The notes beneath the pieces were generated by a model. That model ran no database searches, was not told the origin of the DNA, and saw nothing but the letters and a program-made list of their open reading frames with translations. Source: Eubacteriales bacterium (GTDB lineage Bacteria > Bacillota > Clostridia > Peptostreptococcales > Anaerovoracaceae). From it: a DNA stretch of 13,652 bases. Positions within the stretch are counted from its first letter, which is position 1; the number at the start of each line of letters is the position of its first letter. The stretch is from the NCBI GenBank assembly GCA_028680875.1, contig JAQUJQ010000025.1, positions 1 to 13,652 on the forward strand, given 5' to 3'. A program made the position numbers and the translations under genes. Positions 6,438 to 13,652 of the stretch are shown here, one piece after another.

Positions 6438-7183
6438 TTGTTTCCACCTTCCTTTACTTTATCAACAGCTCCCATATATTTATAATTACGTTCTTCAGTA
6501 TATTTGGGAATTAAAATATCGTCAGTAATTTTTACTTTAAAAAGGAGGCCCCATTCTTTTAACCAAGTCCCGTAGCCCCCGGGTCCGATGAGAGCCGCAG
6601 ACATGCGGGAGCCGTCTCCTATGGCTTTGATTATGAAAGGCCTTGCAAAAAATTGTTCATTAATACGAACCGTATAACCTGAACAGGAAATGGAGGTTTC
6701 GTCCACCAATCGTTGTCCGTTAACGGAAATCATCTCTGCTCCGGAGGCCTTGAGTTCATTGATTATCAATAGTAAATCCAGATCATGAACCAATATATCA
6801 TTTGGATCTTCCCATGATTCCAGTTCTCTATCTCCGTCATCAATCATGACCACCACACCTGGACCCCTGGCGGCTACACTTCCACTGGCCAATTGATAAA
6901 ATGCAATATCAGCCAACATTCGTTCTTCCAATTCCCGAGTTAAATCTTCATTTGCCTCAGCTAAAGCCTCATATTCGTCCAGCTTTTTTTGTGCATCTTC
7001 AACTAAAGTCTTTAGGTTTTCCATATCCTGCCGCTCTCCTTCAATGGTTATTTTATAGTCATCCACTACTTTGGTGGATACGTAAAGATGCTGGCCGTTA
7101 GTCATTTTACTAAGAACAATAAGGGAAAAGCCCAAAAGCAAACAAAATGCAAACATCAATAGGAGTCTAAGCTTCCTTTTCAT
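6434..7183 (-). CDS. DUF881 family membrane-anchored protein (second copy)
   Basis: This is a DUF881 protein of unknown function, a family linked to cell division by its constant position between divIB and sbp (ylxW/ylxX in Bacillus subtilis). From ATG 7183 it has 249 residues: a single N-terminal membrane anchor at about 5-25 after a basic MKRKLR start, a predicted coiled coil at about 41-95, and the DUF881 domain at about 96-240 outside the membrane. Domain landmarks are RGPGVVVMIDD (106-116), SGAEMISVNGQRL (147-159) and FIIKAIGDG (183-191). ATG 7183 is preferred because AGGTG lies 6 nt before it; a GTG three codons earlier has no properly spaced site. It starts 19 nt after the first DUF881 gene and overlaps sbp by 4 nt. 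It is a paralogue of its upstream neighbour. Confidence 0.87.
   Translation of the reverse strand: MKRKLRLLLMFAFCLLLGFSLIVLSKMTNGQHLYVSTKVVDDYKITIEGERQDMENLKTLVEDAQKKLDEYEALAEANEDLTRELEERMLADIAFYQLASGSVAARGPGVVVMIDDGDRELESWEDPNDILVHDLDLLLIINELKASGAEMISVNGQRLVDETSISCSGYTVRINEQFFARPFIIKAIGDGSRMSAALIGPGGYGTWLKEWGLLFKVKITDDILIPKYTEERNYKYMGAVDKVKEGGNN
6444..6450 (-). promoter_or_regulatory. Ribosome binding site fixing the TTG start of sbp
   Basis: AAGGTGG on the minus strand, 6 nt before TTG 6437. It lies inside the 3' end of the upstream DUF881 gene. The alternative ATG four codons later would have an 18-nt spacer, so the TTG is preferred. Confidence 0.65.
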
Positions 7184-7202
7184 GCCAAACACCTACCTAT
7201 AT

Positions 7203-7952
7203 TCATTCTTCTACCGTTTCGGTAACTTCATCCACAGCTTTCGCATAGCGGAATTTGATTACACCACTATATCTGGGAATGGTTAATTCTTTCTGTTTAG
7301 ACAGACTCACTTGAAGCCCGTAATTGTTTCTCATGGTTTCTACAATGCCATACCGTATGGTTAATGTGGACTCCAATGTATCGGGATTTCCTATGGCCTT
7401 GATCGTATAAGGAGGTGCAGTGGGGATGGCATTAATGTTCACATTGTCGCCGGCCAGGCTAATTTCTGTTGTTGCGATAATCCTTTGACCATTTATGGAA
7501 ATCGCCTCTGCTCCCGCATCTTTTAATTTATTGACTAGTGAAAGAAGGAGATCATACCGAACCATGATGGTACTGTATCCGTCACCCGGATTACCTTCAA
7601 TAGGGATGGGGTCGTCAACAGTGACAATAATCCCGGGTCCTACAACATCTACTACGCCGGAGCCCATTTTATATTTTTCCAAGTCTTGGGTAACTACTTG
7701 CATTAAAGCATTTTCACTTAAATTCTTTTGCTCAATTTCCTCAAGACGTGCTTCTAATTCCAGATATTCCTGCATGATGGTTTCTTTTTCCGTACGAAGA
7801 TCTTTTAGTTGCTGCTCTAAACCTACAAGCTTGCCAACAGGAATAAGGCCCCCCACATCGGAGCTTTCTGTAGTACTGATTTGGACAGATATGATCAGTC
7901 CGATTAACAGTGCCAGAACTGTAATGACCACTATGCCACCCTTGTTTTTCAT
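7203..7952 (-). CDS. DUF881 family membrane-anchored protein (first copy)
   Basis: This is another DUF881 protein of unknown function, probably a bitopic envelope protein acting near the division machinery. The chosen ATG 7952 gives 249 residues: an N-terminal anchor at about 7-25 (IVVITVLALLIGLIISV), a coiled coil at about 42-80 rich in Glu/Leu/Gln, and the DUF881 domain at about 85-240 with GPGIIVTVDD (105-114), AGAEAISINGQRI (147-159) and YTIKAIGNPD (182-191). The start is backed by GAGGAG 6 nt upstream. An ATG at 7970 has only a weak AGGA, and further upstream codons would overlap the end of divIB. It begins 28 nt after divIB. Length and motif positions match the next gene closely, which points to tandem duplication. 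Confidence 0.87.
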   Translation of the reverse strand: MKNKGGIVVITVLALLIGLIISVQISTTESSDVGGLIPVGKLVGLEQQLKDLRTEKETIMQEYLELEARLEEIEQKNLSENALMQVVTQDLEKYKMGSGVVDVVGPGIIVTVDDPIPIEGNPGDGYSTIMVRYDLLLSLVNKLKDAGAEAISINGQRIIATTEISLAGDNVNINAIPTAPPYTIKAIGNPDTLESTLTIRYGIVETMRNNYGLQVSLSKQKELTIPRYSGVIKFRYAKAVDEVTETVEE

Positions 7953-7980
7953 CTGTCTCTCCTCTTTCATATTTCTATTC

Positions 7981-8724
7981 CTATTCAACCGAAGGGCTAA
8001 AGGAATAATACCCATTTCCGCCCACCATAATAACTCCGCGTTCAATTCCTTTTATATATAAATCATACAACACATCCGGAAGCTCGTCCATGCTTTTCAT
8101 AATGTTTTCCGGTGTTCCTTCGCAAATCAGGTTGTCATAAATATAAGCTTTGATAATAATAGTAGAGATCTGAATCTTTTTAAAAAAGATTTCATTTTTC
8201 TCCATTGCTTCTAGTAGCTTTAAGGTATCGTTTAAAACCGCATTTTCTTCTACACGTAAAGGTGTCCCTGTTTCAATGTTAGACAAGGTCATACCCAGCA
8301 AAAGTGGCAATGTGGGTTCAACGTCGGTTTCTCTTAGAATCATGCCTTCCTTATCAATAAGGATGTAGCTTTCACCAAAAGGAATGGCTGCTGTTTCTTG
8401 TCTCTCCTCAACAGTAATAACAATCTCATCAGGAAGTTTTCTGGACACCTTTATATTTTTTATATAAGGGTCCTTTAATAGCTTGTCCTTTATCTCTGCA
8501 GTAGATTCCTGAAACAGATTCCCTCCTTTTTTTATTTCACCGATACTAATAATCTGCTCCGCTGTATAATATTTGTTGTTGACCACTGTCAACTCTTGTA
8601 TTTGAAAAAAATCTGAGGTTAAAAAATAGTAAATGCCTACTCCCAGCATAATAAATAATATCAGCTTTAGTAGATAATATTTTTTCCTTCTTTTTTTTCT
8701 TCTCCTAGGTTTCTCCTGTACCAT
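7981..8724 (-). CDS. divIB: Cell division protein DivIB/FtsQ
   Basis: DivIB (FtsQ) is a bitopic membrane protein of the divisome that binds FtsL and DivIC and helps control septal peptidoglycan synthesis. The 247-residue product has a short, very basic cytoplasmic tail (RRRKKRRKK around 7-15), one transmembrane helix at about 17-35, then the extracytoplasmic POTRA domain at about 42-110 (FFQIQELTVVNNKYYTAEQI, later VSRKLPDEIVITVEER) and a beta domain to about 235. The start is ATG 8724 with GAAGGA 6 nt upstream, a site that overlaps the murA stop codon; the two genes are 11 nt apart. Length is normal for Firmicute DivIB. It sits in its usual dcw place between the mur genes and the DUF881 pair. 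Confidence 0.92.
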   Translation of the reverse strand: MVQEKPRRRKKRRKKYYLLKLILFIMLGVGIYYFLTSDFFQIQELTVVNNKYYTAEQIISIGEIKKGGNLFQESTAEIKDKLLKDPYIKNIKVSRKLPDEIVITVEERQETAAIPFGESYILIDKEGMILRETDVEPTLPLLLGMTLSNIETGTPLRVEENAVLNDTLKLLEAMEKNEIFFKKIQISTIIIKAYIYDNLICEGTPENIMKSMDELPDVLYDLYIKGIERGVIMVGGNGYYSFSPSVE

Positions 8725-8735
8725 TTTTTATCCTT

Positions 8736-10001
8736 CTATATTATCTGACTGGTCCTTCTTGTAATTTCGGCTCCTAATTTGGATAGAACTGTTTCTAATC
8801 GTTCGTAACCCCTGTCAATATGATAAACTTGATCAACAACAGTATCCCCTTCTGCAACCAAACCTGCAATGACTAAAGATGCTCCTCCTCGCAAATCCTG
8901 AGCGGATACCCTGGTTCCTTTCAAGTGGTTGACTCCGGTAACCGTTGCCGTCCTTCCTTCCAGTCTGATCTTCGCACCCATTTTGTTTAATTCTTCTACA
9001 TACTTAAAACGATTTTCAAAAATGGTTTCAGTTATTCTAGAACTTCCATCGGAACGTACCAGTAAAGCAATTACTTGAGACTGCATATCAGTTGGGAAAC
9101 CCGGGTATGGTTGCGTTACAACGTGCTTTACGCCTTTTAAACAGTTTGGGGCTTTTAATGAAATTCTGTTGGGCTCCCGTATTACATTACAGCCTGCTTC
9201 TTCCAGTATTTTCAGGGTGGCTTCCATATGATCCGGTATTGCATTTTTCAATACAACCTGCCCTCCTGTTGCTGCCACAGCAGCTAATATTGTACCTCCT
9301 TCAATCCGATCCGGAATCACCTGATACGTAGTTTCAAAAAGTGGGTTTTTTCCGACAATGCGTATTTCGTCAGTGCCTGCACCGGAAATGTCAGCACCGC
9401 AGCTTCTTAAATAGTTTTGAAGATCAATAATTTCGGGCTCTTTTGCACCATTGAGGATCCGAGTTTCTCCTTCCGCCATCAGAGCTGCCATCATCGTATT
9501 TTCAGTAGCACCTACACTTGGAAACTCTAAAGGAATTATATTTCCGACCAGGCCTTTTGTCTTGCACTCTAAATAACCATCTCTTTCATGAATCTCCACC
9601 CCAAGACGCTTTAATGCAGAAAGATGAATATCTATAGGTCTTCGCCCGATCGCACACCCTCCGGGATTGCTTAGGTTTACCTGTCCACAGCGGGCAAGAG
9701 TAGGGCCCATTAAAAATACCGACGATCGAATTTCTTTCATTAAGTGTTGAGGTATGACAAAGGTGTCTACCGAAGAGGAGTCCACTGAAATTGTATCTCC
9801 CTCCCATAGAACTTTGCAACCCATTTCCTTTAAAATTGCCCCCATAGTACGCACATCAGATAGGTTCGGGCAATTCTCAATTCGACTGGTACGTCCGGAT
9901 ACAATGGTAGCTGCTAAGATGGGAAGCACTGCATTTTTTGCACCATTTAGAGTATGGTCACCCTCCAGTATCTTCCCCCCTGTTATGTGATAACTTTCCA
10001 A
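8736..10001 (-). CDS. murA: UDP-N-acetylglucosamine 1-carboxyvinyltransferase MurA
   Basis: MurA transfers enolpyruvate from phosphoenolpyruvate to UDP-GlcNAc, the first committed cytoplasmic step of peptidoglycan synthesis. From the chosen TTG at 10001 it has 421 residues in the EPSP-synthase fold. With this start the key residues fall at the same numbers as in E. coli MurA: Lys22-Asn23 in NGAKNAVLPILAA, Asp49, Asp305 and Arg397; the active-site cysteine is Cys116 in NPGGCAIGRRP, the residue attacked by fosfomycin in Cys-type enzymes. The TTG has GGAGGT 9 nt upstream. A GTG at 10028, with AGGAG 7 nt upstream, would add nine residues without family match, so both starts could be used. It follows murG by 83 nt and precedes divIB by 11 nt. 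In Bacillus subtilis this slot holds murB. Confidence 0.95.
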   Translation of the reverse strand: MESYHITGGKILEGDHTLNGAKNAVLPILAATIVSGRTSRIENCPNLSDVRTMGAILKEMGCKVLWEGDTISVDSSSVDTFVIPQHLMKEIRSSVFLMGPTLARCGQVNLSNPGGCAIGRRPIDIHLSALKRLGVEIHERDGYLECKTKGLVGNIIPLEFPSVGATENTMMAALMAEGETRILNGAKEPEIIDLQNYLRSCGADISGAGTDEIRIVGKNPLFETTYQVIPDRIEGGTILAAVAATGGQVVLKNAIPDHMEATLKILEEAGCNVIREPNRISLKAPNCLKGVKHVVTQPYPGFPTDMQSQVIALLVRSDGSSRITETIFENRFKYVEELNKMGAKIRLEGRTATVTGVNHLKGTRVSAQDLRGGASLVIAGLVAEGDTVVDQVYHIDRGYERLETVLSKLGAEITRRTSQII

Positions 10002-10010
10002 CCAATCGAC

Positions 10011-10040
10011 ACCTCCGCCAAGGGACACTGCGACACTCCT
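10011..10040 (-). promoter_or_regulatory. Two ribosome binding sites for alternative murA starts
   Basis: Two good sites lie in series on the minus strand: AGGAG (10040-10036), 7 nt before GTG 10028, and GGAGGT (10016-10011), 9 nt before TTG 10001. Both starts are in the same frame. Conserved residue numbering favours the inner TTG. Confidence 0.6.
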
Positions 10041-10084
10041 ATTATAAAGTCATACTATGCCTTTCCGGTATGAAACGTGCCTGT

Positions 10085-11179
10085 TTACAATCCCAAATGA
10101 TCATAAATCACATCAGCTCCATCGATTCTTCCCACTCTCTGACTGGAATGTGCCATGGTATTCAAAACCTCCCTATTGTTTATAAGACGCAATAAAGTGC
10201 CTATTAAATTCTCTGACGTTAAATCTTTTTCTTCCATAAGAATGGCCCCTCCTTGATCTGCCAAAACCTTTGCGTTGTAATATTGATGGTTCCCCGTTAC
10301 GTTGGGAGACGGGATAAGAATTGCCGGCCGACCGCATGCAGTAATTTCTGATATGGTTAAAGCGCCTGCCCGACTAATGATCAAATCAGCTGCCATTATA
10401 TATTCATGAATATTATCCGCATAGGGTAAAACTGTAATTGTTCCTACTGTTGAAATCCCTTTGTTTTTTAAGTGATCTACGATGATTTTGTAATAGGTTT
10501 TCCCTGTTATAAACACCAACTTCACGATGGGAATTTCACTTAGAGTATCTATCGCTTCCGCTATGACAGAGTTGATCTTTTCGGCTCCCAAGCTTCCACT
10601 AAAACAGAGAATAAAAAATTCAGATGGTTTTATGTCCAATTTTTGTCGGAAATCATGGATACCTGAAACCAGAAACTCTTTTCGAATTGGGTTGCCTGAT
10701 ACAATCAATTTTTCCGGATGCTTAAAGTAATCTGCAGATTCAGGAAAGCTTATGAATACTTTATCAACATAACGTTCCAATAGACGATTGGTCAAACCCG
10801 GAAAGGCATTCTGCTCATGAATAAATGTTCGAATGCCTTTCTTATAAGCAGCCCGGACTATAGGTCCACATACATAACCGCCGGTTCCAATAACCAAGTC
10901 CGGTTTGAATTCATTAATGATTTTCTTTGCCTGCCGATTCCCTTTGAGCAAATCTCTTATTGTTATAATATTTTTAAGTAAATTTTTTCGATTAAACCCG
11001 CTCACAGTGATAAATCTGATTTTATAACCATGTTTAGGTATCAGTTGTCCTTCCATTCCCTTTTTTGTTCCAACAAAAATGATTTCTGCCTCAGGGTGTT
11101 TTCGCTTAATTTTATCAGCGATGGCAATAGCCGGATAAATGTGTCCACCGGTGCCGCCACCAGTCATAATAATCTTCAT
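10085..11179 (-). CDS. murG: UDP-GlcNAc:lipid I N-acetylglucosaminyltransferase MurG
   Basis: MurG is a peripheral GT-B (family 28) glycosyltransferase on the inner face of the membrane that adds GlcNAc to lipid I to make lipid II. The 364-residue product has normal length. The N-terminal domain shows the glycine loop GGGTGGHIYPA (7-17), TGGYVCGPIV (99-108) and HEQNAFPGLTNR (121-132). The C-terminal donor-binding domain shows SGSLGAEKIN (194-203), SRAGALTISEI (269-279) and GRPAILIPSPNVTGNHQYYNA around 283-303. The start is ATG 11179 with GGAG 6 nt upstream. It begins 46 nt after ftsW, in a short gap holding an AT-rich palindrome (11197-11210). The gene order ftsW-murG supports handover of lipid II to the flippase and polymerase steps. 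Confidence 0.97.
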   Translation of the reverse strand: MKIIMTGGGTGGHIYPAIAIADKIKRKHPEAEIIFVGTKKGMEGQLIPKHGYKIRFITVSGFNRKNLLKNIITIRDLLKGNRQAKKIINEFKPDLVIGTGGYVCGPIVRAAYKKGIRTFIHEQNAFPGLTNRLLERYVDKVFISFPESADYFKHPEKLIVSGNPIRKEFLVSGIHDFRQKLDIKPSEFFILCFSGSLGAEKINSVIAEAIDTLSEIPIVKLVFITGKTYYKIIVDHLKNKGISTVGTITVLPYADNIHEYIMAADLIISRAGALTISEITACGRPAILIPSPNVTGNHQYYNAKVLADQGGAILMEEKDLTSENLIGTLLRLINNREVLNTMAHSSQRVGRIDGADVIYDHLGL

Positions 11180-11225
11180 TTTTCTCTCCGATTTACATAA
11201 TATATATTATTGTAACCTAATCATG

Positions 11226-12341
11226 TTAAGTAGCAGAATGACGGGAAATGTTCAATAAAATCCCAAAGGACCCCATAAATAATAGCAATGCATTTCCTCC
11301 ATAACTGACAAATGGCAGCGTAATGCCGGTAGGTGGCATGGATGATGTTACAACCGCAATGTTAAGGATTACCTGAACTGCCAGCATAATAGTAATACCG
11401 GCCGCCACCAATGTCCCAAACAGATCCGGTGCATTGAGAGCTATGTGAAACCCTCTCCAGATCAATACAATATAGCATATGATCAAAAGTAAACAACCTA
11501 AAAATCCCAATTCTTCCCCTATGATAGAAAAAATGAAATCATTTTGGGGCTCAGGTAAGTATAGGGTTTTTTGAATACTCTTTCCCAGGCCAACTCCAAA
11601 TAATCCACCGGATCCTAATGCAAGAAGCGATTGAATAACCTGCCAACCACTGCCCAAAGGGTCTTGAAAGGGATCTAAAAAGCTGGTGATCCGCTTCATT
11701 CGATACCCGTCTTCATCAGTGAATACAAGTAAGGCAACACCGGCCGCTCCCAATACACCGATACTGATCAAATAAAAAATATTCAAACCTGCAACAAACA
11801 TAATTCCAATGATTATAGCACAAATTGTAATCGCAGTAGATAGATTGGGCTGCAGAATAACTAAGCCGAAATAGACGCCACATAAAATCAGTAACGGTAA
11901 CACACCCCTTAAGAAGGAATGTATTCTTTTGGGGTCCCTGGACAGGAACCAGGATACAAAGATAATGGCGCAAATTTTAGCCACTTCTCCGGGCATCAAG
12001 GTAAATTCTCCAACCCCCAGCCATCTAGTTGCATAGTTGCGGGTCTCTCCCAATGGTGTGAAAAGCAACCCTAGGAGTAAAATGCTTAAAAGCAGCAGTG
12101 CCGGGGCAAAGCGTTTATAAATATGATAATCCACCATAGCGGCAGTCAACATGACAAAGGCTCCGAGAAGAGCCCATTTAATATCATCCTTTAAATAGGC
12201 ATAGGGATCCCCTGTTTCACTGATGGAACTGTAGTAACTGGCGCTGAATACCATAATAATACCGAAAACCACTAATCCCAGCACAAGAATTGTCAGAACA
12301 AAATCTCCCGATTTCATACGTTTTTTCTTTTTCTTAGACAT
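11226..12341 (-). CDS. ftsW: SEDS-family septal peptidoglycan glycosyltransferase FtsW/SpoVE
   Basis: This is a SEDS-family polytopic membrane protein that polymerises lipid II into glycan strands at the septum together with a class B penicillin-binding protein. From ATG 12341 it has 371 residues, starting with a very basic tail (SKKKKKRMK) followed by about ten transmembrane helices. Family landmarks are NYATRWLGVGEFTLMPGEVAK (about 102-122), LDPFQDPLGSGWQVIQSLLALGSGGLFG (about 222-249), PEPQNDFIF (263-271, with Asp268 at the position of the catalytic aspartate) and the SSMPPTGITLPFVSYGG signature (333-349). The start is chosen because AGGTGG sits 5 nt before the ATG, while a GTG three codons earlier lacks a site. 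By position (murD-ftsW-murG) it matches spoVE of Bacillus; sequence alone does not separate a vegetative FtsW from a sporulation SpoVE. A QPNLS segment replaces the common QPDLG. Confidence 0.94.
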   Translation of the reverse strand: MSKKKKKRMKSGDFVLTILVLGLVVFGIIMVFSASYYSSISETGDPYAYLKDDIKWALLGAFVMLTAAMVDYHIYKRFAPALLLLSILLLGLLFTPLGETRNYATRWLGVGEFTLMPGEVAKICAIIFVSWFLSRDPKRIHSFLRGVLPLLILCGVYFGLVILQPNLSTAITICAIIIGIMFVAGLNIFYLISIGVLGAAGVALLVFTDEDGYRMKRITSFLDPFQDPLGSGWQVIQSLLALGSGGLFGVGLGKSIQKTLYLPEPQNDFIFSIIGEELGFLGCLLLIICYIVLIWRGFHIALNAPDLFGTLVAAGITIMLAVQVILNIAVVTSSMPPTGITLPFVSYGGNALLLFMGSFGILLNISRHSAT

Positions 12342-12359
12342 ATGATCCACCTAAGGCTT

Positions 12360-13652
12360 CTATTTCGCCAGATTTCTTACACAACTCTTAAAGTGTTCCC
12401 CTCTCTGTTCAAAACAAGTATACATATCCCAGCTGGCACAAGCCGGGGACAAAAGGACTGTATCTCCCATTTCCGCAATACGTAAGCCTTCTTTTACACA
12501 TTCCTCCATATCCTTTGCCATAATGATATTGGTAAAGCCTTTGCTCTTTGCAGTCTCTTTAATCAGAGGAGCTGTTTTTCCCAGCAAAATCAAGGCCTTA
12601 ACTTTACCATCAAATGCATTGACCAATTCCGTAAAGGTAGATCCTTTATCATAGCCCCCGGCAATCAGTATGATCTTCCCATCTATAGCTTCTATGGCCT
12701 TGATTGATGCATCCGGATTAGTCCCCTTAGAATCATTAACAAAACGTATACCTTTTATTTCACCGCAAAATTCCAAACGGTGTGCAACCCCTTTAAACAT
12801 TCTTAAGGTTTGAGCAATGCTTTGCGGCTCAATTCCGGCAAAAAAAGCAATGGCAGATGCCGCCAATACATTTTCCAAATTGTGCGCCCCGGGAATCCCC
12901 AATTCATCAGGTTTACAAAGTTGATGAATTTCTCCCCTTTCATCCCGAATTACAATTACTCCACCTTGCACAAAGCAACCAAAGTTCAAAATCTGCTTTC
13001 TACTGAATGGAACTACCCTGGCCTTACAGCCTTTCGCCAGCTTCCAGCTTACCGGATCATCATAGTTGACCACAAAATAATCATTTTCATCCTGGTTTCG
13101 ATAGACTGTGGCCTTGGCATTAACATAGTTTTCCATAGTTTGATGACGGTCTAAATGATCTGGTGTGATATTAAGAAGGGCAGAAATACGGGGATGAAAA
13201 TCCTTGGTCGTCTCCAATTGAAAACTACTGATCTCTGTAATCAACCAAGTATCTTCATCGGCTGCCACCGCTTTTTTCACTGCTGCTATACCTACATTTC
13301 CTACAACCCTGGTTCGTCGTCCTGCCTGGCAAAACAATTCTCCTGTTAGAACCGTGGTGGTTGTTTTTCCATTGGTTCCCGTAATGGCTACGTATTTCCC
13401 TCTACCCAATCTCCATGCTAACTCGATCTCGCCGATAATTTCAACGCCTGCTTCTTGACCTCTTTGCACCAGGTCTAAAGATAAAGGAACGCCGGGACTC
13501 ACTATCATCAGATTAAAGGAATCAATACTAGTCGGTTCTTCTCCAAAATAACAAATTGCATCCTTATTTTTAAAGAATTGAACCAGGTTAGGTTCCATCT
13601 CTTGTCTGGTTTTTTTATCGTAAACCGACACCTGTGCTCCTAAGGAAAGTAG
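12360..13652 (-). CDS. murD: UDP-N-acetylmuramoyl-L-alanine:D-glutamate ligase MurD, 5' end outside the window
   Basis: MurD is the cytoplasmic ATP-dependent ligase that adds D-glutamate to UDP-MurNAc-L-alanine. The frame is open to the window edge, giving 430 residues; about 20 N-terminal residues are missing, since the visible part begins with LLSLGAQVSVYDKK, the end of the first Rossmann unit. A GTG at 13631 in this stretch is internal and not the start. Numbering from the edge, the ATP loop GTNGKTT is at 92-98, PDHLDRH at 164-170, the lysine that is carbamylated in Mur ligases at about 180 (NAKATVY), HRLEF at 291-295, NDSKGTNPDA at 306-315 and the C-terminal LLSPACASWDMY around 400-411. 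The stop codon lies 18 nt before the ftsW start, so the two are one transcript. mraY or murF would be expected just outside. Confidence 0.96.
   Translation of the reverse strand, partial: LLSLGAQVSVYDKKTRQEMEPNLVQFFKNKDAICYFGEEPTSIDSFNLMIVSPGVPLSLDLVQRGQEAGVEIIGEIELAWRLGRGKYVAITGTNGKTTTTVLTGELFCQAGRRTRVVGNVGIAAVKKAVAADEDTWLITEISSFQLETTKDFHPRISALLNITPDHLDRHQTMENYVNAKATVYRNQDENDYFVVNYDDPVSWKLAKGCKARVVPFSRKQILNFGCFVQGGVIVIRDERGEIHQLCKPDELGIPGAHNLENVLAASAIAFFAGIEPQSIAQTLRMFKGVAHRLEFCGEIKGIRFVNDSKGTNPDASIKAIEAIDGKIILIAGGYDKGSTFTELVNAFDGKVKALILLGKTAPLIKETAKSKGFTNIIMAKDMEECVKEGLRIAEMGDTVLLSPACASWDMYTCFEQRGEHFKSCVRNLAK

Noticed and set aside
7953..8045. 31-residue N-terminal extension of the first DUF881 protein
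   Set aside because: It overlaps the end of divIB by 65 nt and would place polar sequence before the membrane anchor; ATG 7952 has the better ribosome binding site.
7495..8061. 188-codon open frame on the plus strand opposite the first DUF881 gene and the end of divIB
   Set aside because: It lies antisense to genes with clear family motifs, resembles no family I know and has no convincing ribosome binding site; it is a shadow frame.
11197..11210. 14-bp AT-only palindrome (ATAATATATATTAT) between ftsW and murG
   Set aside because: Short and made only of A and T, with no GC stem and no paired -35/-10 at proper spacing; no function can be supported.
12360..13631. murD as a complete gene starting at GTG 13631
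   Set aside because: The frame continues upstream to the window edge with residues matching the MurD N-terminal Rossmann fold, so the gene is cut by the edge.

Overview
The window comes from a low-to-moderate GC Gram-positive anaerobe of the Clostridia type (Firmicutes/Bacillota). The evidence is the gene order (murD-ftsW-murG-murA-divIB-two DUF881 genes-sbp-ftsZ), the presence of sbp and tandem DUF881 genes, which are typical of Firmicutes, strong GGAGG-type ribosome binding sites, and frequent GTG/TTG starts. No species can be named from what is visible. Every real gene lies on the minus strand, so transcription runs from high to low coordinates and the gene order below is given in that direction.

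Module 1 (13652 to 4860) is the distal half of a division and cell wall (dcw) cluster. murD (5' end outside the window), ftsW/spoVE, murG and murA cover cytoplasmic muropeptide synthesis, the lipid II step and septal glycan polymerisation. divIB/ftsQ, two paralogous single-pass DUF881 proteins and the small basic membrane protein Sbp follow, and ftsZ is last. Genes are spaced by 11-83 nt or overlap by 4 nt, which indicates one operon. An extended -10 promoter just upstream of ftsZ probably boosts it separately, and a hairpin terminator follows ftsZ. ftsA, which often precedes ftsZ, is absent from its usual slot, and spoIIGA-sigE-sigG, which follow ftsZ in Bacillus, are not there.

Module 2 (4799 to 1) starts with a 63-bp nearly perfect palindrome that resembles a REP-type mobile repeat. 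It then holds a TrmH/SpoU-family RNA methyltransferase, pheS, pheT and zapA (3' end outside the window). The order methyltransferase-pheS-pheT-zapA resembles the ysgA-pheST-zapA region of Bacillus subtilis. Here, however, there is no room for a T-box leader in front of pheS. ZapA, an FtsZ bundling protein, lies about 4.5 kb downstream of ftsZ on the same strand.

I find no undescribed multi-gene system; this is core housekeeping DNA with almost no non-coding space. The features most worth a second look are the palindrome placed where the methyltransferase ribosome binding site should be, the missing ftsA, the matched pair of DUF881 paralogues and the unusually long ZapA. No rRNA, tRNA, CRISPR array or insertion sequence gene was seen, and no stretch above 300 bases lacks a gene.
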